DNA from: Onchidella celtica
Lineage: Eukaryota; Mollusca; Gastropoda; Systellommatophora; Onchidiidae
Length of the DNA: 64,000 nt
Reading direction: 5' to 3'
Assembly (NCBI GenBank): GCA_963931925.1
Contig: OZ007579.1
Location: 45,306,565-45,370,564 of the forward strand
A model generated the notes under the pieces. It was not told where the DNA came from. It did not search any database and saw only the letters and a list, made by a program, of their open reading frames with translations. Made by a program: the position numbers and the translations under genes. This document shows positions 30,506-43,234 of the stretch, one piece after another (position 1 is the first letter of the stretch; the number at the start of each line of letters is the position of its first letter).

Positions 30506-32635
30506 CAATTTCCTCGGCTAGCTCACAGTAGACATAACATACAAAATCGCAGTATATAAGAAGACTTGAAAATAATCTGCAAAAAGACAGTTAGACAGAC
30601 AAACCTTTGCACACACCGAAAAGGCCAATTAAAGATTCGCTCATCTGAAGCCTGCCATTGCAATTTTTGTCTATGTTACAACTGCATCTATTCCTTCAAA
30701 TCACACAGATATAACAATTATTGCGGTATTTTCTTGACCAGCTGAAACACTTTGGACTGCAGAAATTGTGGGTCTCTTTTTTGGTAAATCAAGAAAAAGA
30801 CGACAGCTACCTGTTCATGATCAGCAACAAGGTTAGTCTCTGAGCATCATAGTGTACAGGACGTGGCTTTAATGACTTCAGCGGTTGTGGTACTGTCTCG
30901 GCCTACAGAAGGAAAAGGAAACGTTCATTTCTTCAGACAAGTATAAAAAATGTTTTATCCAGATGCATCAGAAACCTATACATCCAAGGCTGAGCAGATG
31001 CTCGGTGAGTATTGGCGATACTGACATCCAGAAGATAAACAGATTGTATAACAGGCCGTCCAATAAATGTTGACGATGTCAGGAAAGGCTCTTTTCTGTA
31101 TAAAACCACACAATTTGACTTTTCCCCATCAATAACAGCAGCCCTGTAACAGCACAGTTACAGAGCAGGTCACCAAGGAAGTATTATCAGGGACCAAGCG
31201 CTTGACCTGAACCTGCAACGACCTTTGCCACACCTTGCAGCACGACTTTCTACGCAGATGAAAAGTTGGTAAGAAGAGAAAAAACATGTGTAGAACATTT
31301 GCATTCTCGTCGTGACCAGTAAGTGCATTCACTGTGAATTATTTTTCTTGATGATGCTGTTACGCCACAAACACGTACACAGATGCATTCATAGTCGATA
31401 CTTAGCTCCTGTATGGGCGCAATAACACGACCCTATCATAAAATCGGACAAATGTGTATGGGAACTCTGTTTTGCCACATTTACCGTGTGGGAAACATCT
31501 TGCAGAATTTTTCCTTTTTTTTTAACCACCGAGGAAGTGGATGTACAATATTTCAGTTATCTAAAAGTAAAAACTAAAATATATGAATGACAAGGAATGC
31601 AATTCAGTTGAACAGTTGGCTCTCCCCTCCCTGTGAAATTAGATCATTTACAATTGGTGCGGTTTCAGAATAGGGCCAGTGATACAATGATCTATTTCCT
31701 GCTAAAGCCATTTTTCTTTCTTTTTGTGTTGATGGAAACGATGGAAACCATGAAACGCTTTTATCAAAAACCTTTCCACAGGCCGTCAACATGGCACATG
31801 GCACGTTTGCCAGAGAGACGCCTAGTGACAACACCAGGATGAAGACAATGTAAGAAACACAGGAAACAGAACTTGCAAGCAAACGGAGTAGCCTATTATC
31901 TTCTCCTCCTGTCCATACAAATGCCACTATAATGAACGCAGTCTCAAGTTTAACAATTTACCTACAGTTCCAACGTTCATTGACATTTTTTAAAATCACT
32001 TCGAACATGGCTGAGGTCGCCTTTACATGGGTCGACGTGATGAGTACTGGTCTCAGGAGTTTCTAAACGACTAATCACAGTACCGAGACCAGTGCAGATA
32101 GATCAATTAGTTCATCGCCTGCCAGGTCAGCTAGAAGCGTGTCTCACTCAGTATTTCCCAAGTTATATTAGTATCGGGCCCTCCCTTGCTAGTCAAAATC
32201 CCACCCATTACAATATTCATTCAAAGCATACAAGCCTTGTTGTAGTCCTTGCCTGCAATCGTAATCAAGCAATGGATTTGAACATGATAATCTTTTGATA
32301 GAGCACTTCCACTTACCCTGAACTGTGGAAAGTCGAGCCATTTTGGCTGTGCACTCACAGCCAATGCTTGATGAAGTTCATGCCATGCTGCTGCTGGTGG
32401 TATTTACAAGAAGTTCGATGGAGTAATCGTATTGCTGGCGGCGACTGCTTTTTTTTGGCGATGCTCTAAATAGTCGGCCGATGACGTAGAGTGAATTGCC
32501 GTCTTTTGCAAATGCGAGATTTTTTACATAGTGAAGCTAGTGACGTAGTCTCTGACGTAAACCTTTGTTTGGCTTTCCGGAAAGGCGCTCCAAAAAATTA
32601 TCTCTCCGCCGGGGCTCGCGCTTTCAAAACCTTTA
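30506..32635. other. No gene recognised
   Basis: Short overlapping frames without known domains. The sequence around 31060-31350 looks somewhat coding-like on both strands but cannot be named. Confidence 0.4.
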
Positions 32636-32639
32636 AACG

Positions 32640-32815
32640 GCCTTATCTCGAAACGTGTAAATAAACTTATTTATTTATTTATTTCTCTATTTATTTTTTA
32701 TGCATTTATTTATTCATTCATATATCTATGTGCATTCAACATAAAATTCACTGGGTCATGCACACAATGGTTACAGACCAAATCGCATTTCAGTCTGAGC
32801 CCGAAAACAAAACAG
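32640..32815 (+). repeat. Possible 3' end of the L1/Tx1-like LINE family
   Basis: The order TTATTTATTT runs, GTCATGCAC, AATG, GCATTT and TCTGAGCCC followed by A-rich bases matches the 3' end of the LINE at 56454-61215 (61158-61215). No coding part is attached. Confidence 0.45.
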
Positions 32816-33928
32816 GTCTTTATTTTAGGAGGATCTCTACTCTGGACATTTGCGCCTCACTTCTTCTTGTTATTATTCTTTTCTTGTTGTTTTGTTTCTT
32901 TGTCGCAGTTGTTGAACCATCTCTGGCTTTTTTCAGCCCTCAAGAGGGCTGATATTTGGGTTCATCTGTCTTTTCTTGATGTTTTTCTTCTTTCTTTCTT
33001 GCTTGTGTTCTTTGTTTCTTGCTTCCTAGCCCTCAAACGGGCTCTTTTGTTTTGGGTCGGCGCCAAAAAGAAGGCTGAAGGAGGGAATAGGACAGACAGG
33101 GGTAATTGTGGAATCCTTGCAAAATAAAGGTTTACGCCCAGTGGTATGGGCAGTAATTATGTTGGTCTTTCATTTTATTTTTTATTTATTGGTTGTGGCC
33201 CTTGTTTATAGGCAAATGAGAACAGTTTTTACTAGTTGTGTTCCTGCTAAGTGCAGGGACTGGATAAGATTTAACTCGGCCTTAAATATACCACTTTGTT
33301 TTAATTGTTTGAATTATTGTTCACGGCCAAACGGCTTAAAGGAAGTCACATTGACTGATGTTGAAACTTAATCTTTTTGAACACACCCACTTCTGTGCAT
33401 TTTCTTATGATTATTCGCTGGGGTGCCATGGACAAATCTGAGAGGAAAGGCATTAATTACTGTTCTTGGTGACGGCAATAATGGATCTTCGTGAACTTCA
33501 CCGCTCCTTCAATCCTCGATTTCTCGAAGTTGACGGAAGGGAGTTACAACCTTGTCACTCTGAGAGGACGATCATGTATTCCTTCGTTCACGTGTAGAAA
33601 CTCGCAAGAACCCCATGAACCGTTTGAGACTTTGCCTACTGAATGCCTTCCTGATTCTCGGCCAATATATTTTTTACTTATTTCACAACAAAAACACCAT
33701 CACACCTGGGCGTCAAGACTATGTGGAGATCCACTGCCATTTGAATTCGTCCTACACCTGCTTGAGCTTCCAGGTAGTCACTCAGATACTTTTGTACCAT
33801 AAACATGCCAGTAAATGGCAAGGCACAGTTAGAGTCCTAGGCCGGTTGCACAACAAGCTGAACAGCTAACGCCCCAGCTGATCAGCTTGACAAGAGTGTC
33901 TGTCATTACAACTCCCAGGTATTTAAGT
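32816..33928. other. Uncertain interval; possible LINE endonuclease scrap
   Basis: Around 33610-33700 a frame reads RLRLCLLNAF, like the start of a CR1/L2-type endonuclease, but the match is too short to rely on. CCCTCAAGAGGGC and CCCTCAAACGGGC at 32937 and 33030 are short related palindromes. Confidence 0.3.
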
Positions 33929-34378
33929 GGACAAGGTGGTCTAGAGGCAAGGTGCTCACCTCTCGTGCCAAGCGTCCCTGGTTCGAAACCCGGGCCGTGC
34001 AGGCATGTTGGAAATTGGGATTTTTCTCACATTTTCGTGTCCCTGATCCTATTGCGGGGTAGGATCGAGTACCTAGTCTTCTCGGATGAGGACGAAAAAT
34101 TCGGAGGGCCTGTGTGCACGTTGCGCACGTTAAAGATACCTTGGCAGTTGGAAATCGTAAAGAGCAGGCCGAACAGGCCGCTGCCCGGGCAAAATTAAAT
34201 TAAAATTCATCTCTGCCAGTCCCTCCCCCTCCCCCCTCATCTCCCCCCCCCCAACAAAAAAAAAGCCGACCGGCGCTGCACTGTGGCGACGACGTGCCTA
34301 CCCCAGTTATAACTGGGCTGCCATGGCACAAAGGCAAATTTCCCAAATGGGATTAAAGAGTTATACAAATACAAATAC
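33929..34378 (+). repeat. tRNA-derived SINE, full-length copy
   Basis: About 450 bases. The head has box A-like TGGTCTAGAGGCAAGGTGC and box B-like GGTTCGAAACC (the best match to the pol III consensus of the three copies). The body has GATCGAGTACCTAGTCTTCT, GCACGTTAAAGATACC and CAGTTGGAAATCGTAAAGAG. A C-rich stretch, GCCGACCGGCG and AAATGGGATTAAAG follow, and the tail is ATACAAATACAAATAC. Confidence 0.9.
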
Positions 34379-35849
34379 TGGTAGTCCTGGCTGGAGTTTT
34401 ATCAATATGACATGATGCACCGAGCATCTCGATGGCTGGTCAGTGTCGATGCGGATTTTGTGACAAACAACCGGGAGGACCCACAGACTAATAAATTAAC
34501 CAGAGTGGAAACACAAGCTTCGGGCTGTGTCGTTTTTTACTGAATTTCCCGAGCGGCGGCCGTATGTCCAACATGGCCGCCGCTCGGGAATTTCCGATTC
34601 TAGTTCTATCTGCAATAGAAATTTCTTTTTATTTGTCAAGATTGGTTGTACACAGGGGCGAGGATTCCTCATAATCAAATAATCAGTGATTACCCTTCGA
34701 ATATTAATTCTAGAATTATTGTGCTTTCCAGATCGAGCCCAACTCCAAGTCCATTTAGTCAGTTCAGCATTCTATTCTACGTTGCTATTTTGGGTTTGTT
34801 AGTCTAACACCCCTCACCGAAAAGCATCCTTGTAGGGACTTACACCATATGAACTGGTCCAAAATCAGTGATTAACAAAGACGAAGAAGACTTGACTACA
34901 CCCAGAAGCGAGCTTGAGCATAGCCTGTTTTCTTCAAAGCGGCGCCGCAGACAGCAAAATAGTGGGGGAAAAAAATAGGTTTATAATCAAGGTTTGACCC
35001 GATTTTACGTACTTATGCAGGTTTTTCACTATGCGGTCGTTTTCATCCCAATCGAAAGGTAAAGAGTAGAGTGAAAGAGTTTGCGTGGATCTTTTTATTT
35101 TTTGTTTGTTTGAGGTAATCTAAGAATAATTTACTCTACGCACAGCAAGAGCTATCAAAGAATAATAATTATTATAGTCTAGAACTAGATGTAACTATGA
35201 TCAAAATCAGTCGAAAGTGTTAAGAACATCAATTCACTTGATAGGTCGCTCGAACCTAAACCGCAACGGCAGATAGCCACTTCTCCGAAATCGCTACACA
35301 TTGTTGTGTCACAGAGATGCTATTTAAGCACTTTCTACCATTTAATGTTAATGGGTCCCTTCCGAGAAACTTTATGAGATGGTAGAATAACAAAATCTCT
35401 GACTATGAATATGACAATGAAAACGTGCTGTTCAAATTATATTTTTAAAAATGGGTGAAAAATGTGCTTTTATTATCTGTTAGTATGAATGAATAGTTTT
35501 TGAGATTAGTTTGGCTTGTAAATTGCTGCATTCCTGTCCTGTTGACAAGAATAGTCCGCCCTTCAGATTTTTGCAGTGCCTAGCAACCGTTTCATTGTTT
35601 TAGTCGCTGCATTTATAATTATAATTATGTACATATGATGTAGCGATACGTCCTATTATGAGGATCTTACTAGCTTAAATTCTGATTACCCTCTGCAGAG
35701 GACCACGCTTCGCCCTTGGTTGTACATGTATTAATTTCTTGGTGCGGAACCAAACTTCCGCGTTCAGTAGGCGCGTCAAAATGGTGTCATTCAAAATTGT
35801 AGCTATGCTGTAGCGTCGGTCGTTACCTTAAACCTAATGTGGCGGATGG
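34379..35849. other. No gene recognised; short palindrome
   Basis: A near-palindrome at about 34537-34590 (CCCGAGCGGCGGCCGT and GGCCGCCGCTCGGG) is the only structure I noticed. Confidence 0.4.
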
Positions 35850-35852
35850 TTC

Positions 35853-36717
35853 ATGACGTTTCGATGTTTTGTGACGTCACACAATAGGATCATCCAGTCT
35901 GTGTATTTTATTAGTCTGTGGGAGGACCTACGGGCGGACTTTACATTAGGCAATCAACAAATGTTATTGAAATCCGGGAAAGGTCGGGCTGGCCAGCTGG
36001 CAATTATTATCTACCTGAAACCCACCAAGGTTGTCCAGACCGGTTCAAATGGGAAAAGACAGAGCGGGTTCAGTATGGTACCGACTCTGGAGAGGGCAAA
36101 CAAGGGGTTTGTTAATCCCTTCATCCAGATTCACTTACCTGGCTCAGCCTCGCCTTATGAAGCTCATAATATCGCCGTTACTCGGGAATGACTCTGTAAT
36201 CGGAAGGCAACAACTGGTCAGTCAGCTTGGTTCAAAGGCCTTTGTTGTATTGGACGAATTAGGTCATCCTGCCCCAAGGGGTTTCGAAAAGGAGAAATTG
36301 CTGTATATGATAAACCGTTTTCCCACTTTCCGCCAGGTAATGGTAACTTGGTATCCACAAAGTATTGCTAGTACTTCCTGGTATCAGATGTGACAACACA
36401 AACTCCAACTTACATGGGATATTGCTATAGATGACGGTCATCATGAAAAGGAAATTGTCTTGCCATGGATAAAATCCCTGTACCTGTATCGCTTTGGTTC
36501 AACGTGTCAGAAGGTGAAGGGTATGGTCTCCAAAGGCGATTCTATCACGATACCAAGGAGTCATGGGCCAAACAACCATGCCACTGGGTCCACGCCAGAT
36601 GTGCAGTTCAAACATGGTACAGAGACCACAAATTTCACTCTGTTTATGTCTTACTATGCACGAAGTATCAAATTTGACTGGAAAAAACTCGTATTTGAAA
36701 TGGAAGAAATGTATTGA
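35853..36717 (+). other. Coding-like region, unrecognised, in shifting frames
   Basis: Overlapping + strand frames of 60-120 codons occupy nearly the whole stretch, and base composition is higher in GC than the flanks. One frame at 36465-36677 starts with ATG and has C/H residues (PCHWVHARCAVQTW) that faintly suggest a zinc-binding segment. I do not recognise the family. A decayed transposon gene with several frameshifts is the likeliest reading. Confidence 0.35.
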
Positions 36718-37406
36718 CTTTCAGATGTCTTGGACTGCGTGGATATAATCCCAAATAATAATTATTTCAAGCGATATAGTCTATATTTATTTTATATAAA
36801 TTTACAGCGTCTCTGCAAGCAGAGACTGCATTTAATAAAGCACCAAAAGATAGAAAATCCCTTAATGGTCTTAACGTTCTGTGGCTTGTTACTTTATGTT
36901 TTATGTCTCTTGTTGTGTTATTACGTGTTCTTGTAATAATAGTTAACCCAGTTAGCATTTGCGACGTGAATGCCACGTAGATTTGTGTATGTGTTTTCCG
37001 TAGGGTTGATCGTATCACTGTATGGACGCGGTTTCCTACATTTAATCAACGTCGGCATGAAGTCACTCCTATACTCAATGTTGATTTCTATAAGCTTACT
37101 GACTGGAAAGATATGACAATGTATGTATCATGGGTGTGCTCTTAAACGCTCCGTGAAAATGAATTTTCCTCATGGGATAATAAAAGGACTATTATCTGAT
37201 CTCATCTTATCTTAAATCACTACATATCAGAAAACAAACAAACAAACAGAAAGCATATGCAACAAAGAAAATAATGATAAGGAAATGTTAAGTTGGACTT
37301 GACACAGCCCGGGCCATGACACGCTGTGTGACGGAAACATCAATAGTTTAGCAGTTGCTCTAGGAAGGTCGAGGTGCATGCAGGGCACGCAGAACCGCGG
37401 ATATCG

Positions 37407-37443
37407 CCGGGTTTCCCGTAAGCCTGCCAGTATGACGTCATTT
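37407..37443 (+). repeat. 37-bp repeat, copy 1 (partner 40867-40903)
   Basis: The copy starts CCGGGTTTCCCGTAAGCCT and ends with TATGACGTCATTT. The two copies differ at two positions. TGACGTCA is the consensus CRE palindrome, and CGGGTTTCCCG is nearly palindromic. Confidence 0.7.
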
Positions 37444-40400
37444 CGGACCTCCGGAAATGCGGAGGGGAAACCCTCTGCCCTTGACCTGTCGAGTTGTTGC
37501 TTCGAAAACAAAATAAAGGCGAGCACTATCATCATAAATTATGAAAAGTAGGGCGAGTGAGAGAGCAAGAGAGAGAGAGAGAGACAGCAACCACCGAGTG
37601 AAAATTGGTTGAAAATATAAAAAAAAAAGGAGAGGAAAGATTACAAACACACACACTGTAGCAACAATTAAGTCAGACACATGAATTAGACAGATCATCA
37701 CAGTGCATAAACTAGAATTATATTTATCATCAAAATAAAAAAAATAAAAAAGAGAGATAGATCTAGATCTAGACTCTAGATCTAGATTTAGATCTAGATC
37801 TATATCTAGTTCTTACCACAGGGAAACGGAGACCCACAGAGTTTAGTCAGTAATGACATTCTCTTCAGATATGCCACTGGACACTGGATTAAAATTTTAT
37901 ATTTTAAAATTCATGCAGCATTTTCAATGAATAGATCTTGTGTTTGTAGCTGAAATCTAATTCCATTTGATACCTTTCCCAATACAGTACCGGTAAGTTA
38001 TAAGTTTAGATCTATGTAAACACAATGGGCTGTCCATAACAATAACATGATTTATGTTCATGATTAGAATAGATCTATATGTTTACATGAGATTCCTGAT
38101 TCAGAACAACAATTCACAGGAAAATGACATGAAGTATGATTGGTGTAAATTAGGCATTAGGGAAGAAATAGTGCAAGAAAAAAAGTATTTGTCCAATTTA
38201 GGAAAGATTTAAGAGGTGAGAACAATGGCAGAAAATACCCCCATGATCAAACTGAATAAGTGTGAAGTATAACAATCCCAATCATCATAATCACCAACTT
38301 GCATCATCGCAGTCAGTTTCATCAGCAAATGTCAGCTGCCATCATCACTATTACTTACACCACCACCACCTTTGTGGCCTTCAAAAATGATTTTTGAAAA
38401 TTGCCTTTACCATATATTCCACTTGCCATCACTTAGACCACCTGTATATATTTTCTTATCTTATAAACCACATGTAATTCTTTTGACAAATTGATGGTCA
38501 AAAATGATGAGACAGTTTACTGAATAAAGGATAGTAGAAGAGCAAATGAATAATAAAAACAAACTCTGTTGGTCCGCAAATAATTATTTATTTGGGACGA
38601 CAACAAAAATCCATAACAAGGCCAACAATGAGAAACAAGCATTGTCACAGAAAAATGCTCGTATTGTACACTTGTAATTTTACTCTCTTGAAAGGTCATA
38701 CAAAACTAATACTATTGTTACCTGTATTTGGGGCCTGGAAAATTAAAAGGAGTGGGAACAAAAATTACCAGACTAGCAAAGAAGAGATTTACTAAAATCT
38801 CACGCATCACTAGCATTTCCATCCCTTCGTGAAAGGTAGACGCCCATGTAGATGTGGACATGCAGGATGGATGGGCTAAGGGTCGTTGGTTAGATAAAGG
38901 CCCTATGCAGCCTTATTCAGGCATTTCTCGACCTGTAGTAGATCGATTACGCCCAGATCAGCCTAAGCCTTTAGATTTCCTCGAACTTACTAACAACGAT
39001 GTCTTCTAATAGAGCTCTTGTCGAGCACACTAACAATTATGCTGACGAAGGGCGTCTCTTTATTGAATTTCGCCGCTCTCCATAATAATGGTGCTGAAAG
39101 GGACTGCAGCAGCAAAGCATCAGAATTCATTTTTCTTTAGCCAGTTTAGGTGATGATGTTACTTCCTGCATTTTCATGGCCAAACCATTGTTGAGTTACG
39201 TTTTACTTATTAGAAATTGAAGAAAAGTACAAAATGTTGATGATGTTGCTGCAGCAACAGCAACAACCACCTTCACCACCACAGACACACACATATGATA
39301 TGCATATATTTTAAAACTTCATCCAATTTCCAACAATTTTTGTTTTAACTTTAAAAACTTTGAAAATAAAAAAGTTATTTTTTTTTATTGAAATAACCAA
39401 TTAAAAAAAAATTTTGTTCAAACTCTTCTGGCACCGAGGGAAAGATTTCATGGAAATATCTGGCAACAAAAGTGTTAACCAGTAAATCTATAAAATCACT
39501 TTGGCCAGAAGAAAAAGATGATTCTTTTCTTAACAACTGGGGTCCCAGTACTGTAGTTATGTGACTGAACCTGGCAAAAGTGCTTTTCAAAGTCACATGC
39601 TGGTTTCACATTGAAATCACATGAAGATTAATCAAGTGAACTGATTTAATACTGTGTAAAATAAGTTTCTCCTTTACAGCCTCACCAACATCCCTGTACA
39701 TTAGGGCAGAAGCCGCTAAAATTAGGTGGTTGTGCTCCCACCTCAACCTCACAACTGTGGGCCATCCTGGCATATATGGGTCATTTGTGCTGAAAAAGAG
39801 CAATTGATAAAATGTCCTGATTTATCCAGAGCCTCCTCTATGATATACATGTCAACTGTTGACAGTGCAGCTTCAAACAGTAATCACTGTGCAAATTATG
39901 GAAACCACAGCATGCTTTAAAATGTTTGGTGTTTACCAAGTGCAAGCTCTGGTCTGGACCGTGTCTTGACAAAATTAAAAAAAGAAAAAAAAAAAACACA
40001 GCCCAGCATCTCTCACTTCAGTTGCCACTCTTATAGAAATTTGAAACAAACCTGATTCTAAACTTAAGGCATGGCTGGGCTGCTTTGTTTAGCTCTGAAT
40101 TTCTATGTGTCCCCCCCCCCCCCCTTTTTTTTTTTGTTTCTAAATTCTTAAATCTTTCAAACTTTCAGAAAGTCTATTATTGTCAACATGGCAGCTTCAC
40201 AAGCAAAGTCTCAAAACCTACAAAAGCTTCAAAGAAAACTGGGTGTACAGTCATGATGACTGCAACAGTGACAAAAGTAAAGCAAAATAGCGGGTGAGTT
40301 CAGTGCCACTGCAATATTTCATTGTACTAAATGATAATGGACAGAACTAATAGAAATAATGTTCCTTTTGAAATTGTGCAATTTTCTATCAATTGTGTCA

Positions 40401-40866
40401 ACATAGAAATTCATTTAGAAACAAAAAAAAAAAGGGGGGGGGGGGGGACACTACTCTTGCTTGACTGGTAATGAGAATCAGGTCGCCTACCAGACAACAG
40501 TGATATGTTAATAATGGCAAAGCGCAGTCTTAAAAAGAATAAATGACATCCCCTCCAATAATTATAAATGAGAACAATATATTTATTTATTTTAATTTGG
40601 TCACACTTCCCTAGATTAAATTCTGTAAAATGTACACAAAATTATGCTGGACTAAACATGATTACATTTGATTCCTTATAAAGCAGAGTGGAATTGAAAC
40701 AAAATACACCAACTTCAATTTGTCAGGTTTAAATTTTATTTTAATTTTTAGAAAAATAAAAAATTCAAAACTAAACTTGATTCGTGTTATTATTCGCATC
40801 CAAAATAAAGAGCAAATACTGATTCGATACTGGTAATAAATTCAGTTTGGTATGGGATGTTACCAC

Positions 40867-40903
40867 CGGGTTTCCCGTAAGCCTACCGGTATGACGTCAT
40901 TTA
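40867..40903 (+). repeat. 37-bp repeat, copy 2
   Basis: Same orientation as the copy at 37407-37443, with similarity stopping sharply at both ends. It may be a conserved terminus of a repeat family or a duplicated regulatory block. Confidence 0.7.
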
Positions 40904-41584
40904 CCGTTTTAATTTCTTTTGTGCCTTCTCTAAACTTATTTTTGACTGACTTTGTAACAACAGTCCCCATCTTCATCAGAAATTGCCTTTTGTTCAAAGC
41001 AAACCCGGTATTAGCAGCAGAAATTATCTTCTCCACAATTGCATTTTCGATCTTTTCCGGGATATTCCGCTCCTTTCCTGGAGATGTTTGAGGGCCCAGA
41101 TACGTGATCGGCTAGTGTTTTCCTGGGGATTTTAAATGTTTTTGCCGCGCCAGAACAGAATTGACCATCTTAAAAGACTGAATGGCTTTTTCTAAATCAT
41201 CTCGGGAATATTTATTTTGGACATTTTTGCTGGTTTTACCCATGTTTCAGAATAACAACAATAAGGAAATTCAAGCTGGCGAATTTTATCGACAGTTCTG
41301 GCGAATTTACGCGACTTGGCTAACAAGCATAAATAAACAAATTTGAAGATAATTTTAGATCTAAGGCAGTTAAACAATTTACAGAAATGGAGAAGAATGA
41401 AGTTATTTTGGGTGATTCAAATGGACCGAATGCAAGCTCCTTTAAACGTTAATAAATGTTTGCAGTGAAAGCTGTAACAAGAAAAGAACAAAACACAGGA
41501 AGTTCAAATTCAAGACAGACGAAAGCAGGGAAAGCAGACAGTTGACAAATGACATGCACTTGTAACTACGGGTGTGCGAGTAAC

Positions 41585-41715
41585 GATTCCGGAATTGAGT
41601 ACTCGATTCTTAACTGCGGCGATTCCGGACTCGAGTCTCCAATCAAATACTCGATTCTGGACTCGATTCCAACAACCCGATTCCGGACTCGACTCCTCGG
41701 TAAAGGACTCGAGTC
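41585..41715. promoter_or_regulatory. Subterminal repeats of the hAT element, left end
   Basis: GATTCCGGA, ACTCGATTC and ACTCGAGTC motifs occur repeatedly at 41585-41715 and again near the right end at 44955-45065. In characterised hAT elements such clusters bind the transposase. Here that role is inferred from position and repetition. Confidence 0.6.
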
Positions 41716-42470
41716 CCATACACAAATTGGGCAAAAAAATTACACTGAAAGCACGTCAAATCACCACACCACCACCACAACCACACGTGCTGGGTGAGTA
41801 CAGCAAGTGGAAACGACGGCAACAGAACTGAAAGTGAAACTACTCTTAGAATTCCAAGAATTTACGGTGGTTTCGATTTCAAAAGAAACATTCAATACTA
41901 GCCTTAGCTCACACAAGTTGTTATAGTTTACAACAACAGCAACAACATCGCCACCATCATCACCACAACCAACCAATCAACAACAACAAACAACAAACAA
42001 ATAAAAACAACAATAACAAACAAACAAAGAAACTAACAAACAAACAAACAACGACAATCAAAAGCATAATTATGTCCAAAATGGTGCATCTGGAATCAAT
42101 TCCACTCGAGTCCCCTCGGAAATTCATGAACACCAAAAACAGCCCTCGAGCTCAGCTCGGAAAGGGATGACATCTTTTTTTGGTTCACGTTTCAACACTT
42201 GACCAAATATGGTTGCAACATTCTGCAATTTTCCAGGAAAAGGGTGCAGCCTGCACGAGCATATCAACTAACCGAATAAGGAAAAGAAAATTCTGTTTTT
42301 CGTGGAAATTTGAAATGCTTGTCTACAAATATGGGCACAATCTTGGATCCGATGGATCATGGGCAATCGAGACTGTATGTATAAATAACAGACAAAAGCC
42401 CCAAAATTATCATTCATCCACCAATCTTCGATTGCATAACTTCAGACTTCAGACTCCACATCGATCAAGC

Positions 42471-43038
42471 ATGAGTTCCAGACAGAAGAGCAACGTGTGG
42501 ACATATTTCGAAAAATGTCCTGCTGCCAAGAAAGTGAAATGCAAACTATGCAAGGCTGAACTTGCAGATTGCAATAACACTTCAAATATGCTGAAACACG
42601 TCAAAGCACGACATACCCAAGAAGCCATGTCGATGACAGCTGATGAGAGCCAAGAAGAGTCCACCACAACGAAAAGGCAGAAAATGGAGCAGCAGACCCT
42701 ACACCAAGCGACCCAGCATTTGTTCAAATACAAGAAAGATGCACCTAGAGAAAAACAACTGACAGAAAAGCTGATGCGCATGATTGTAAAGGACATGCAG
42801 CCCTTTTCTATGGTGGAAGATGAAGGCTTCAAGGATTTGCTGCATGCCTTGGACCCGAAATTTGACATCCCCTGTCGCACGACTATGTCTAGACATTACC
42901 TAAAAGAGTTGTATGCGAAGGAAGCTGAAGCCCTGAAAACAGACTTAGCAAAGGCCGAGTATATCGCTCTCACAACAGATGGGTGGACGTCCCGCCAGAC
43001 TGTTTCATATTTAACAGTAACGTGCCACTACATTACAG
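42471..43038 (+). CDS. hAT transposase, exon 1 (BED finger and start of catalytic domain)
   Basis: ATG 42471 is chosen because the BED-finger sequence follows directly, though the frame is open farther upstream. Residues 5-50 are a BED zinc finger with C24, C27, H43 and H48, which binds DNA. A linker rich in Q/K/E follows, then a helical region, and near the exon end LTTDGWTS carries the first catalytic aspartate (D170). The exon ends in phase 1 at ATTACAG|GTAAAT. The protein cuts the transposon ends and joins them to target DNA in the nucleus. Confidence 0.9.
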
Positions 43039-43139
43039 GTAAATATACCTCATTTCACTATAATATCTTTTCGTCTTGTTTCTGTGTGTGGCTGTGTCTG
43101 TTTATGTCTGTCTGTCTGTCTCTTTTCTCTCTTTCTGTC

Positions 43140-43198
<59 letters not shown>

Positions 43199-43234
43199 GC
43201 TCATATTTATACATTTTTTTAATGTTCTTTTGAG
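43039..43234 (+). other. Intron of the hAT transposase gene
   Basis: 196 bases from GTAAAT to TTTTGAG. It contains a (CT)n run (43139-43194) and phases match: the G left by exon 1 plus AT makes an aspartate codon, giving CHYITDEWKL across the joint, as expected in hAT proteins. Read through without splicing, the frame would give a Ser/Leu run and then stop. Confidence 0.85.

Larger units (their letters stand above)
36720..41558. other. No gene recognised
   Basis: AT-rich with minor features: (AGATCT)n-like repeats at 37758-37810, a C/T run at 40110-40136, A/G runs at 40424-40447 and the 37-bp repeat pair listed separately. Open frames are short and unsupported. Confidence 0.4.

Noticed and set aside
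29928..30531. Three long frames of about 180-190 codons
   Set aside because: They are translations of the 12-bp minisatellite on both strands.
31129..31332. Possible transposase fragment on the - strand
   Set aside because: No motif could be named, and the opposite strand looks equally coding-like.
33946..34010. Functional tRNA gene at the SINE heads
   Set aside because: Box A and box B resemble a tRNA, but the anticodon arm and acceptor pairing are not convincing and the same head is followed by SINE body in all three copies.
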